Part shown: positions 11,439-21,721 of the stretch, one piece after another
Position numbering within the stretch: the first letter of the stretch is position 1
Layout of the letters: each line of letters opens with the position of its first letter
Source: Sindora glabra
Taxonomy: Eukaryota; Streptophyta; Magnoliopsida; Fabales; Fabaceae
Length of the DNA: 64,000 nucleotides
Assembly (NCBI GenBank): GCA_020226215.1
Contig: CM035235.1
Location: 70,829,283 to 70,893,282 of the forward strand
Direction of reading: 5' to 3'
Made by a program: the position numbers and the translations under genes
The notes under the pieces: generated by a model
Seen by the model: the letters and a program-made list of their open reading frames with translations, nothing else
Told to the model about the DNA's origin: nothing
Database searches by the model: none

Positions 11439-11965
11439 AAACTAGGTTTTAGACCCGTGTGGTGCACGGATCTTCATTTTTTTAAATAAAAATATTAGAT
11501 ATATAAAAAATTATAGAAATATTAAATTTAATTTATTATATTTATTTTTTAATTATTATATATTTAAATTTAAAATTAAATTTTTTTAAAATGTAATATA
11601 AGAATTAAAATATATGATATATGGTAAAATAATTTAATAAAAATAAAATTTTGACTATTTAAAAAAATTTATAATAAAATATTTTATGTTATATTAATGC
11701 TATTTAGTGATATAGGTATTTAATTTATAAATATATAAATGTAATTTAAAGAATTTTTTAAGAAATTAAAATATTTTAGTATTTATAAATTTTAGTGATA
11801 AATAAAAAATAATTTAATTTTAAATTTTTATTAAAAATTAATTTAATATTAAAATATAAATAAAAAATAATAAATTAATATATAACAAATTATAAGAATG
11901 ATATTTGTCATAAAAAATAAAAAATATTACGATTAATATATGTGTATATATATAGATTGTAGGAT
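11439..11965. other. AT-rich repeat headed by a CCGTG...CACGG hairpin
   Basis: An imperfect hairpin word ACCCGTGTGGTGCACGGATC at about 11453-11472 is followed by nearly 500 bp of almost pure A/T with no reading frames, ending near TATATATATAGATTGTAG at 11947-11964. The layout looks like a dispersed plant repeat. I cannot define its ends or class. Confidence 0.35.
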
Positions 11966-11994
11966 CCAATTGTTTATTGTAAGTTTGTAACGTA

Positions 11995-12270
11995 TTATTG
12001 TTTTTAAAAATAATTTCTTATTTTTACATTTTTGAAAATAAAAATTTTCATTTAATAATTATTTTTAATATATTTTTCAAAAATTATAATTTCAAATGTT
12101 TAATTTAAAAATTAAGAGATAGAAATAATATTAGGTTCTTTTTAATTTATATTTTTTCTTAATTAAATTTTTTTTATTAAATTGAACTCTTTCTTATTTT
12201 CTTTATCTATTCACAAATAATTTTTTAAAAAAATTTAAAAGTATTTTTTAGAATAATTTTTAAATATTGT
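11995..12270. mobile_element. AT-rich MITE-like repeat, inverse orientation, diverged
   Basis: Shares with 6958-7279 the order TTTTTAAAAATAAT, AAAATTATAATTTCAAATG, AGATAGAAATAA and TTTCTTATTT. It is more degraded and its ends are unclear. Confidence 0.4.
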
Positions 12271-12781
12271 CATCATCATCGATCGCAAAATCATCCTTTT
12301 TATACCTAATTTATACGTTATATTATTAACATTAATAAAAATAAATTAAATACACAAAATGAGCTCAAAATCCTATTTGAAAAAATAATATAATAAATTA
12401 ATACAAAATAATAAAATTTATGGAAGAAATATTTTGTTGAATAAAATGATTAATTAGCAGATAGTTCTAGTTAGATTTCAAGATATTATAACTTTAATTT
12501 CAAGCTTCTCAATTAAATGTATTTTATATAAAGACATTATAGAATTAATTAAAGAAAATGTATTTATGTATAATAGAAGTGATATGAAGTTTAAAAAAAT
12601 ATGAGGACCCATATATATATATATATATTTTTTTGGGTGCAAAGGAGAGGTAAAAACTCGTCTAGGAAACAATGCACTTTGGAAAAGAAATGCCCATCAT
12701 TTGATTTAAAATTAAACTAGAACATGAAAATGAATTTCTGAAACCTTCAAAGAGCAAACAGGAAAAGCTAAGTTAGCTAGG

Positions 12782-13063
12782 TAATTGACTTAGTTTGCTT
12801 TCCAATGACAATGAGTAAATTGCTATTTAATTTGCTTTCCTATAACAATGTGTAAATTTCTCATATCGCAATTGGTTCATCGACAGATAAATTGTAGTAA
12901 TTAATGGTTTACAGGGATGGGAAATTACTACAACCCTTAAAACCATTTGCGATGCAAGCATATTTTCCAATGGCTGAGAATCCATTTCAAAATAAAATTT
13001 CTTCCAACCTTTGAAAACAGCCAAACGAAGAGCTGTAAGGATGTACCAAAGCTCTACCATCAA
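12782..13063 (-). pseudogene. RNase H-like fragment of a LINE-type retrotransposon
   Basis: The minus-strand frame includes ELWYILTALRLAVFKGWKKF followed by an EMDSQ segment. That is the pattern of the RNase H-like (RVT_3) domain found at the C-terminus of plant non-LTR elements, including the Glu of AELW and the Asp of E-x-DS. It ends with a FTHCYRKAN motif, corresponding to the usual His-x-x-Arg-x-x-Asn of the domain's end. The last 30 bases or so are duplicated (12796 and 12831). No reverse transcriptase or endonuclease was found around it, so it is an isolated remnant. It could instead be a small domesticated RNase H-like gene, which is less likely because upstream exons are missing. Confidence 0.55.
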
Positions 13064-13066
13064 AAC

Positions 13067-14200
13067 ACTTGTATTACGTAAAAATCTACGGAAACTTGCC
13101 GGCCAATTCCCGATGCAGTGATGTTATGATCAATATTGAGATCAGGCCGTCTTTCCCCAGAAATGAATTCCAATATCATTTTGTAATTTAAATCAAAATG
13201 CAGGAACTCCATACGTATTTTTTCACTCCTTTTACTCTATTTTCTCTGAATTCAGGAGGTGTATAGAATTAGTAAATCAAATTTTTAACAAGGCTAAACT
13301 CTCAACTTACATTGCATAACAATCTTCTTCTTCTTCTTCTTCCTTTTTTCTTTTCCCTCCATTCTGCTATCACCTTCTGTTTGCCAAAATATATCATCTT
13401 CCTCTTCTTCAACTCTACTCCATCGCTTGCATATTAAAAAAACAGAGAACAGAGCAGAAGATGAACAGGTGAAGAAGAATACAAGGAGGAGCCCAATAAT
13501 GCATTGGATCATTAAGCTTACGATATGACTGGCAATCTTGATTGGAATCAATTGGCCTCGATTAGATGAAAATGAGGACAGTGGAGCACCACTACCTCAA
13601 CTTTTTTGTTGCCTAGAGTATCAAATACTTAAACATTAGGGATCCTTTGGCATTGACTTCTGGATTTATGTTCATATTTGTATATCTAAGAAAGCATCTT
13701 CAATTCACACCTGAAACTTTGGAACATTATGAAAATTGACTGCATCAATTCTCTTTAAGAGCTGGTCAGTCAAACTTGACCTATAGAGAAAATACTAAAC
13801 AATTGTATATAATAGAAGTGGTCAGTTGGTTACGTGGATAATTGAAGTGGAAAATAATACCTTCCTATTTTTTAAAAGTGAGGTGATGACGTTTAATGTA
13901 ACCTTAAATCGATAATAAGCATACATATGATCAAGTAGCGGTATGATTTTTAATCTAGTTAGCTTGTTTCAATAGTGTAAAGGTGTCACGCTTCTTTATG
14001 TACTATATGGACTGTCTGGCTAAAGTGATTGGGTACTCTTCAATTGTGTCTTTTAATATATGGATTGAGTTTTATGGTATGAGTTGAACCTCCTGATGAG
14101 GGTTGGGCCCGTCGAAAAAGAGTCGATTGTCATATTTTGGGTTGCATCACCTGGATCACATCCTATCTAACTCCATGCTCATATTGATGGGGACAGTATG
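13067..14200. other. Intergenic with (TTC)n tract; no confident gene
   Basis: A (TTC)n tract lies at 13322-13343. An 85-residue minus-strand frame over it (13294-13551) has one hydrophobic stretch and a Lys-rich tail produced by the microsatellite, so I do not call it a gene. 13560-14150 is moderately unique sequence with no clear exon. Confidence 0.4.
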
Positions 14201-14408
14201 TAGTTTGAGGATAAGTCGAAGGATAGTGCAACTGCAACCCCCATTATTGCTAAAATGTACCAAGCTGGCGATGAATTGACTAACAATTCTGGGTATGCAG
14301 CATTTAGTTTGAGGATAAGTCGAAGGATAGTGCAACTGCAACCCCCATTATTGCTAAAATGTACCCAGCTGGTGATGAATTGACTAACAATTCTGGGTAT
14401 GCAGCATT
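14201..14408. repeat. 104-bp perfect-period tandem duplication in coding-like sequence
   Basis: Two adjacent copies (14201-14304 and 14305-14408) differ by about two bases. The plus frame reads FEDKSKDSATATPIIAKMY in the first copy. The second copy continues into sequence encoding AGDELTNNSGYAALKRLIKP and beyond, to a stop near 14510. Because 104 is not a multiple of three, the duplication shifts the frame. The near-identity indicates a recent event. The host gene is not recognised. Confidence 0.8.
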
Positions 14409-15567
14409 GAAGAGGTTGATTAAGCCTGAGGCTTCTAAAGGGGATTTCAATCTTCAGATATCAGCGATCTTACTTTCTTCAAAGGAGCAGATTTCTGCAA
14501 CAGGATTTTGAGTTGTTATAAACATATTGTGACAATATAATGTCAGTTATATCAGTATGTATCTTTTCGTTTCAGTTCTCTAAATAAAGAATCTTTGATA
14601 TATCTCATTTTCTTTAATGTAGAATCAGAATGATATTGTCACGCCCTAAGTTCGAATGGCCTCGGCCAGAACCATAGTTGAAAAGATTTGTAGAGTTGTC
14701 CAAATAATCTAATTTAGTGTGTTGTATATCATACTTCAGTCTTAATTCAAACCAATATGAGGCTTAACTGGTGTATTATTCGTTTTTCTCTTGAAACTAG
14801 CATTTTATGTCTTGCTTTGTTATTTATCTCTCAAGTTAATTATCCTTTTCCTGCAGTCAAGGAAATAGGCTTTCCAGAACATCTTAGGTTTATGTCATCT
14901 TCATCCTGTTCAGGCACCATATATCCAAAACCTAAAGATAATATATTTTATTCAGAAACGAAAATGATTTATCATCCTTTCAACTTGGCAGACAAGCATC
15001 TTGTTGGTAGAAACAACTTTATTCGGTATTCTAGAATCCAGCAACAGTTCAATGCGCGTAAAACTGGCATAAATAGAGGATGGAAATGAATTACACATGC
15101 TAGATTATTTGTTTCACTCTGCCGCCCGGGATCCAATACCTCCTAATAATATAAACAAGTGACCTACAAATTATTTATGATTATTTTAAAAAAATTTAAT
15201 AAATAAATTCAAATTAACTGATACTTTTAATGATGTGATATCATTCAATATTATTTTAGAAAAATTTCTTTTATTATGTTTTGAGTTCGAGTCCAATATT
15301 TTACCTATGTATTAAGTATTTTGTCACTCTTATTATTAGAAATTTTAAATTAAATCATTTGTTAAAATTATATGAGTAATAATACTAAAAAATAATTAAG
15401 AGAGTATAAAAAATTAATGACCTGATAAATGGCACATTCTCATCTATCTACTTTTGTCCCAACACAAGCCCCTTTTCCAGATGGCCAAAGGATGTACCCT
15501 TCTATTGATTTTGCAAACAATACTCTTTTCCTTCATAATTCTTGCCCTTAAAGTGAAATGGAGCCTC
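14409..15567 (+). other. Unrecognised coding-like debris and a 110-residue reading frame
   Basis: 14409-14512 continues the frame of the second tandem copy. 14757-15089 is an open frame of 110 residues; its second half follows a CTGCAG acceptor-like site at 14853-14858 and ends GINRGWK. It has no recognised domain and no clear upstream exon. It may be a terminal exon of a lost gene. 15090-15450 is AT-rich. Confidence 0.3.
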
Positions 15568-15575
15568 TATAAATA
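15568..15575 (+). promoter_or_regulatory. TATA box of the small secreted-peptide gene
   Basis: TATAAATA lies 90 bases upstream of the ATG at 15658, in GAGCCTCTATAAATAAACTC. The spacing fits a plant core promoter with a 5' leader of about 55-60 bases. Confidence 0.7.
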
Positions 15576-15657
15576 AACTCTCCTTCTAAACCTAGCAACC
15601 CTAATAGATCAAATTGTTTACCAATAGCCCTAAACCCTACTTTTCCGATTAAACCCA

Positions 15658-16164
15658 ATGATGAAGTTGAGTTCTCTTGCCATACTGTTTCTGTTCATTG
15701 CATGTACTCAAGCCATATCAGCCTCAGATTTCCATACAAATTCCACTTCACAAGACACAGTCCTAAACCACAGCAAATTACAATCAAAAGAACTTCTTGG
15801 TAAGACTTACTTCTTCATCCTTCCAAACAAGGGATAATAATAATATTTGCTGAATATATTTGTAAGTATCCCACTTCTTACTTTCATTTATTTGATAAAT
15901 TAATTAATAGGAAGATTATATGGAAACATGGAGGACAAAGTGGAGTTTGAGGAAAAGAAAAATGAGCAGAAGCATGAAATATCCACCACTTTAAGAAAAC
16001 CACACAGTGGAAAAGGAGCTAACGGTGGCTCTTCAGATGTCAATCGCCGGCCACAGCGGAACTTTGCACCTTCGTTATTGTCAAGGCCTCTCTTCTGTGC
16101 TTCAATATTAACTCTGTATGTAAGCCTGGCCTTGATCTTCGGTTTGGCCTTCCCCTTCTTCTAA
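15658..16164 (+). CDS. Small secreted or membrane-anchored protein, function unknown
   Basis: Exons 15658-15799 and 15911-16164 join across a GT-AG intron (GTAAGA donor, TTAATAG acceptor) to give 131 residues. Residues 1-22 form a typical signal peptide (MMKLSSLAILFLFIACTQAI, then SA). The mature part has two N-glycosylation sequons (NST at 28-30, NHS at 37-39), a charged Glu/Lys middle (54-70) and a Gly/Ser-rich stretch GKGANGGSSDVNRRPQRN at 81-98. Residues 108-131 form a hydrophobic C-terminus, which could be a membrane span or a GPI-anchor signal. A second ATG follows the first at once; either may be used. I do not recognise a named family. Good splice sites, a TATA box and domain logic support a real gene. 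Confidence 0.8.
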
Positions 16165-16947
16165 TTCTAAATGTTGTTTTTATGCATAGAGTTTTTTTGT
16201 TATGATTTGTCGGATTTGTTCGAAGAGGATATCAATGAGAGTTTTATATTTTGGTGTTTTCCATCTACATATTTGGTTGTGAGTTGGCACGGTCTTTCTT
16301 CCATATATCAGAATCACGCATGCTTCTGAATTGTTGCTGTGATTGTTTTGCTTTGAAAGAAAAAAAAAATGAAGAAAAATGCAATTGTTGCAATATAAAG
16401 TCAGGAAAAATTCAAGCAGCCACACGAAATATGATGATCATAGAGATTAAGCTTCACCTCCGGCACCGGTTACTTGATATAGAAGTAGGAAAAAGAAGCT
16501 GGCTTTACTGTCTCTTGTGTACTAATAAAGGCTCTAGTTTCCTTGCGAGGAAGCATTATACCCTATCATTTTTTTTTAAAAAAAAAAGGGAAAAGTTTAG
16601 AAGTAAGATCACTTTAAGACAGGATATGTCACTAATTTCTTTTAATGCTCATAGTATCATCATCATCTTCTTCTTCTTCTTCTTCTACTTCTTTTTTTTT
16701 TTTTTAAAAAAAATAAAAGTATGATAGATTATTTTATTTTGAGGTCAGAATATGTTATTAATTTCTATTCAAAGCTTACATTGATGCTTACAATTTATTT
16801 AACCTTTTGAGATAGCTTGATAACAAAGGTTAAACTTTAACGTCAGAAGTAGTTAAAGATAACAAACATTATCAATTAAACTAAAGAGTCAAGAAAACAT
16901 GCCTTGCAGCAAAGTTTTGCTGCAAAACAACAAGAGCAGCATAGGAT
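16165..16947. other. 3' region and intergenic sequence with (TTC)n tract
   Basis: Likely includes the 3' untranslated region of the gene ending at 16164. A (TTC)n/T-run lies at 16666-16704. A 157-residue plus frame (16251-16724) runs through Lys-rich and homopolymer stretches and has no protein-like features, so it is not called. Confidence 0.45.
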
Positions 16948-17282
16948 CTGTTTGTATTTTTTATTTTTAAAACCTATTTTCAAAATTTATTTTTTAAAAT
17001 ATTTTTTTATTTTCAAGCATTTTTTATGAATTGAAAGAAAATAAAGAATAAAAGATGCTTAAATAAGTAAATAATAAAATGTTTCATTTAATTACAAAAT
17101 TAACATTTATAACAAAAGAATAAATTAAAAAATAAAAAAATTATTTCCATTTTTTTATTTTTAAATTATACATTTGAAATTATAATTTTTAAAAATAAAT
17201 TTCAAAAATAGTTTGTTAAACAAAAATTTCTGTTTTAAAAGTAAAAATAATTTTTTTAAAAAACAATAAATAAATGGACCCT
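16948..17282. mobile_element. AT-rich MITE-like repeat
   Basis: Same orientation and word order as 313-977. The start GGATCTGTTTGTATTTTTTA and the end AATAAATAAATGGACCC form a roughly inverse pair. About 335 bp, non-coding. Confidence 0.55.
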
Positions 17283-18669
17283 TATTCTCACGGTAATAGT
17301 CAATAACGATCAGTAAAATGGAATACATGGTACTTAATCCTGAGCCAGAGGCGGTTGAATGTCAGAAAAACAGGTATATGATTTTTTGAACTTTTGGGGA
17401 TCAACTTGAAGTTGTTATACACAATCATAAATAAGATAAGATCACAGAAGTAAGAATCTGGTTTCCTATTAACTTTATTATTATTATTATTATTATTATT
17501 AAGAAAATGCCTTTAATTATTCCATATTCTGGCGACCACTAAATGGATTTGTGAAACTGAAGCTTCTTTACAACTAACAACCTTCGAGACAGAATCACAA
17601 GCACACGATCACTTTAAATTGGGAAAACGAATATATGTCATGTTTCTGCTGGTTCTGAGGTTTGTGGCCTTTGTTTTATCAGAAAACGCCAATTTCAAAT
17701 TTCACATGCTTCTCAGAATGATTTATGAACAAGTAAGCCCAGGCATGTGGTGCAGACACATTTGGAGTTTATAATTATAGATGCTTTGCTGCAGCCTGCT
17801 AGCCTCCTTCTTCTCCTCTTTAATTCAATGAACTTAACATATATATACATATATAAGGGTTTTAACTTTTATAAATTTGGATGTAAATTTTGCTTATATT
17901 ATTGTAATTTTTGCGAAAAAATTGTAAATTAATACGGACAAGCTTTGCAACAAATCTCAAAAGTTTGATATCTTCATTAGTAAAGGTTACAAACTTACAA
18001 TACACAACCGCCAACTCCTTTGTCGGAAAATATTTTTCGAAAGTATTTATTTGTTTATAAATAAAGGAATTTTACCTTATAATTAAAAAAATAATGTAGG
18101 TATTGTGGTATACAATAGAGAAAAATAATTTTTTTGAAATAAAAATTTTAGTTTTCACTATATTTTTATATTTAATATTAAATAAATAAAATATTTTTAT
18201 TATTTTAATATTTTATAATTATAAATATAAACCAATAAAATTACCCCTATAAAATATATCCGTCATAACCAATCAAATTAAAGTTTTAATTTATTTAATA
18301 AAAAATTATGATATTACAAAAGTTACATTAGATGTAATCTCCCGTAACATGGGGTTGCCCTTCTTCGGTTGTGCCGGAGAATACGTGGCTGGCTGCATGT
18401 GGTCCAAAGATATAAAGAAAGAGCATTGTTACAACCAGATAACACGGAAATATTTCTAGCTACGGGGTTATGAAATTTTCAATATTATTTTTATTTATAT
18501 TTTAATAAGTAAAAAATTATTTTTAAAATACTAGTAATTATTTATTCATAATACTGAAATATTTTTTTGTTCAAATATAGGTAGAAGTAATATTAAAATT
18601 TTAATATTATCATAAAATTAAAAATGTTTTCAAATAACACATTAACGTGTTCAAATAAAATTTACATTG
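17283..18669. other. Intergenic with (ATT)n microsatellite
   Basis: An (ATT)n array lies at 17473-17501. No gene was found on either strand; sequence after 18000 is strongly A/T-rich. Confidence 0.5.
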
Positions 18670-19590
18670 CCTTTTAATGTCAAAATTATCAAATTACGAT
18701 TTTTTGGAAAATTTATTTCCGTTTTACCTCTGTTCGAAAACATATTACCAAAATACGCACCATGGGGGAAGGCACCACCGCAAATGGCGACCCGTGGGGG
18801 GAGGCGCAATCGCGTGTGGCGCCACTGGGCAGGCTTCAGGGCGCCATTTCCCCACTCTGCAGTTTTTTTACAAAATAAAATTTTTTAAAATAAATAATAT
18901 GTGATTCTAATTCAAAATAAATTTTTAAAAATAAATTATTCATTTCATAATTATATTTGATGTCATAAAAAAATATATTAACTCCACTTTGATATTTAAT
19001 ACATAAATTTATTATAGGAGTTAAATAGAAAAGTAGTTGATGATAATAATATATTTAATAAATATAATAAATATTTAATAAATAATTGAATACTATTAAA
19101 ATAAAATATAGGATCATTAAAGAATAATTACGTAATTTATATTAATGTCTCTCAAAATTTGATCCAATGACACTTAATATTTATCATTTTTCAGGATTAT
19201 AAATTTTCACTGTTCGGAATTATATTATTACAAATAATTATTTAATACGTTATTACACATAAGCAAATTTATTGAATTATTCAATAATATTTTTTATATA
19301 CGAAGTTGAAGATTGTTAAAAATAAACAGAAATATAACGAAATAGATATGTTTCTTTTTATTTTATATTTATTTCAATAATATTCTTACTACTTTCTATT
19401 TATTTTAATAAAATTATTTTTATTTTGTAACAAAATAAATACAAAATGACGAAGTTGAAAATAGTTAAAAATTAAAAAAAATGTGATTATTTTATTGCAA
19501 TAATCTTTTCATCTTGTAATGAAATTAAAATTATAACATGAATTAATTTTTTTTATTTTGTCACAATGATAAAATATTTTGGCAATGAGA

Positions 19591-20504
19591 GACAAAAGTA
19601 TCGATTTACTATTTTTTTAGAAACTATTTTTCGTTTTACCATTCCTTCTTTCGAAATATTTTATCAAAATACGCACAGAAGATACGCACAGCTACTGAAA
19701 GACGCCAAATGGCGTGTCGAGGGACGCTAGAGGAAATGGCGCTGTTGGCGCTCAAGGGAAGGGACGCCAGGCAATATGACGCCTTTGACCTACGCACCCT
19801 CGCTCCTCATTTCTAAATTAATTAGCCGGTGACCGTATCTATTGTGGATCAAAAAAACTTGAATTTTAGTATTATATATGGCCAGCATCCCCATCTACGT
19901 TGACAATTGTGCTACGTGTTTTGACCTCAATATTCGATGGACTCAACTCATAACGTATTGAATAAACATAGTATTTAATGTTATTTACAAGGATGATGGT
20001 TATTTATCCTTCAAATATTATAATTAATATAATTAATTTTTTTATATTTATTATAACTATTTATTCCTTTCTTCACTAATAATATTAAAATAAATAATGA
20101 TAAAATATTTAATTAAAAAATAATTATATATTTCAAATTATGAAGAGAAAAATTATTAATTTATTTTAATATTATTTATGTATTTCAACATGGTAAATAA
20201 ATAAAAGAATAGATAATTATAAAAACTATGAAAATAAAAAATTAATAATGTTAGTTGTTAAATTTAGGAGATGTCATTATCATTACTTGTATAAAAAAAA
20301 TTAAATATTCTAATTAATTTAAATTTTATTATTTTATATTATTTATATATTAACTTAAAATTTGGGAGACGTGTTTGGATCACCCTCAGAGGCGCCATTT
20401 TGTTTGATGTCTTTCCGTCGTAGTGCGTATTTTGGTAAAATATTTTGAAAGAATAGTAAAACGAAAAATAGTTTCTAAAAAAAAAGCAAATCGATACTTT
20501 TGCC
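19591..20504. mobile_element. 0.9-kb non-autonomous relative nested in the Mutator-like element
   Basis: The left end GACAAAAGTATCGATTTACT and the inverse of the right end, GGCAAAAGTATCGATTTGCT, pair for about 80 bp with few mismatches and share TTTCGTTTTAC and AAAATACGCAC with the outer element's termini. The interior has GGCGCC-like words and AT-rich filler with no gene. Flanks (GCAATGAGA and CCAGCGAGA) match at six of nine positions, a worn or doubtful target duplication. Confidence 0.7.
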
Positions 20505-20965
20505 CAGCGAGATGTGGAACATGGAATAATCCTTATCGTTAAAAGGAAATAAACACACATTGTTTTAAAAAATTTGTAATTAATTTATGTTTGTTAATAA
20601 TTTATAATAATTAAAGTTATGAAAATAAAATACCAGAGGAGAGAATAAAATTCTAATTAGAAGGATGTTATTAGAAAAAATTGCATATATTTGATGCGTT
20701 ATATGAGAATTGAATTGATTGTGTATTTGTGAAAAGAATTGGTAATTAAAATCGATATAAGTACCTACGCAAGAAGATAAAAATGTCGTAATAATCAAAA
20801 CCATCCCATAACACTGATGTTTGACAATAAAGTTGTAAGATAGATGTGCATAAATATACAATAAATATGAAAAAAAAGCTAATGTCTACATAAGTGATGT
20901 CTACATAAGTGATGTCCAATCCCACATCCAGGATCGGTGATGTGGCGGCCATATCTACTAACCCT

Positions 20966-21721
20966 CTATGCAGGCTTGGGAGTCACATCTCCGATGTCTG
21001 TAACTCCTACATCTCCGATGTCTGTAGCTCCTCTACCTCTAGCTCCCGCTTTGCCTCTGCCTCTGTCTCTGGCTCCCGCTCTGCCTCCACCCCCACCTCT
21101 ATCTGCAAGCACTGAGTCATCTATCATCATGCCACCAAGTGCTGATCCCTGATCCTGAGTATGCAGATCAAATGCAAGACGATATGGTTGTGATAGACCA
21201 GCATCACTGGAAGAAAAGGCATAGAATGAAGATGAAACCCTTGGTATATGTGGAAATGCCTGGAATGAGGATGGAACGCTAGGAGGAAACTGATACATCT
21301 GGGATGACGACGGACCATACAGTGCAGCCGGGAACATGGTGGAGGATGAAGGATCATCAAGTACAGTAGGGTACATATGAGATGAGGCACTCATATCAAG
21401 CATCATCATCATAGTCTCCTAAGCAGTCGATGGTGGAGTCTGTTGCACTGTCGAAGCGGACGGAACATCATCTTGCGACGTATGTCGTGGAGCAGTGCGA
21501 TGTCGTCGACGAGAGCGAGGCTGATCATGGTCACCCTCCGCAGGGTCTGGAATATGATGGGCATAAGGAGCTGGCTCTGCATGTGAGTCAATAATCACAT
21601 GATCAACCTCCTGAATGGCATGAAGGATGGAGTCCGTCACTGATCTAAGCGCATCGAAGGTGAACCTAGCCTGCCCATCAGGTGTAGTGAAGTCCTGTAG
21701 TGTGGACACCTCATCTACCTG
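20966..21721 (-). pseudogene. C-terminal exon of a transposon-borne gene, one in-frame stop
   Basis: The minus-strand frame from 21721 down to 20966 is open except for a single TAG at 21419-21421, with the same frame continuing on both sides. The first part reads VSTLQDFTTPDGQARFTFDA and ends in an Arg-rich segment. The second is Met/Ser/Pro-rich, then Gly/Arg-rich (GRGKAGARGRG), and ends with a short repeat TDIGDV. Such low-complexity Ser/Pro and RGRG tails are seen at the C-termini of plant mobile domain (MAIN-like) proteins carried by plant transposons. That link is an inference, because the conserved core domain is absent. An acceptor-like site precedes 21721. Confidence 0.5.

Noticed and set aside
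13294..13551. 85-residue frame with a hydrophobic segment and Lys-rich tail
   Set aside because: The Lys tail is a translated (TTC)n tract on the opposite strand. No promoter, splice sites or family support it.
15241..15310. GAGTTCGAGTCC, resembling a tRNA T-loop region
   Set aside because: No acceptor, D or anticodon arms can be formed around it.
16251..16724. 157-residue plus-strand reading frame
   Set aside because: It runs through homopolymers and a TTC microsatellite, has no conserved motif, and begins in the probable 3' untranslated region of the preceding gene.
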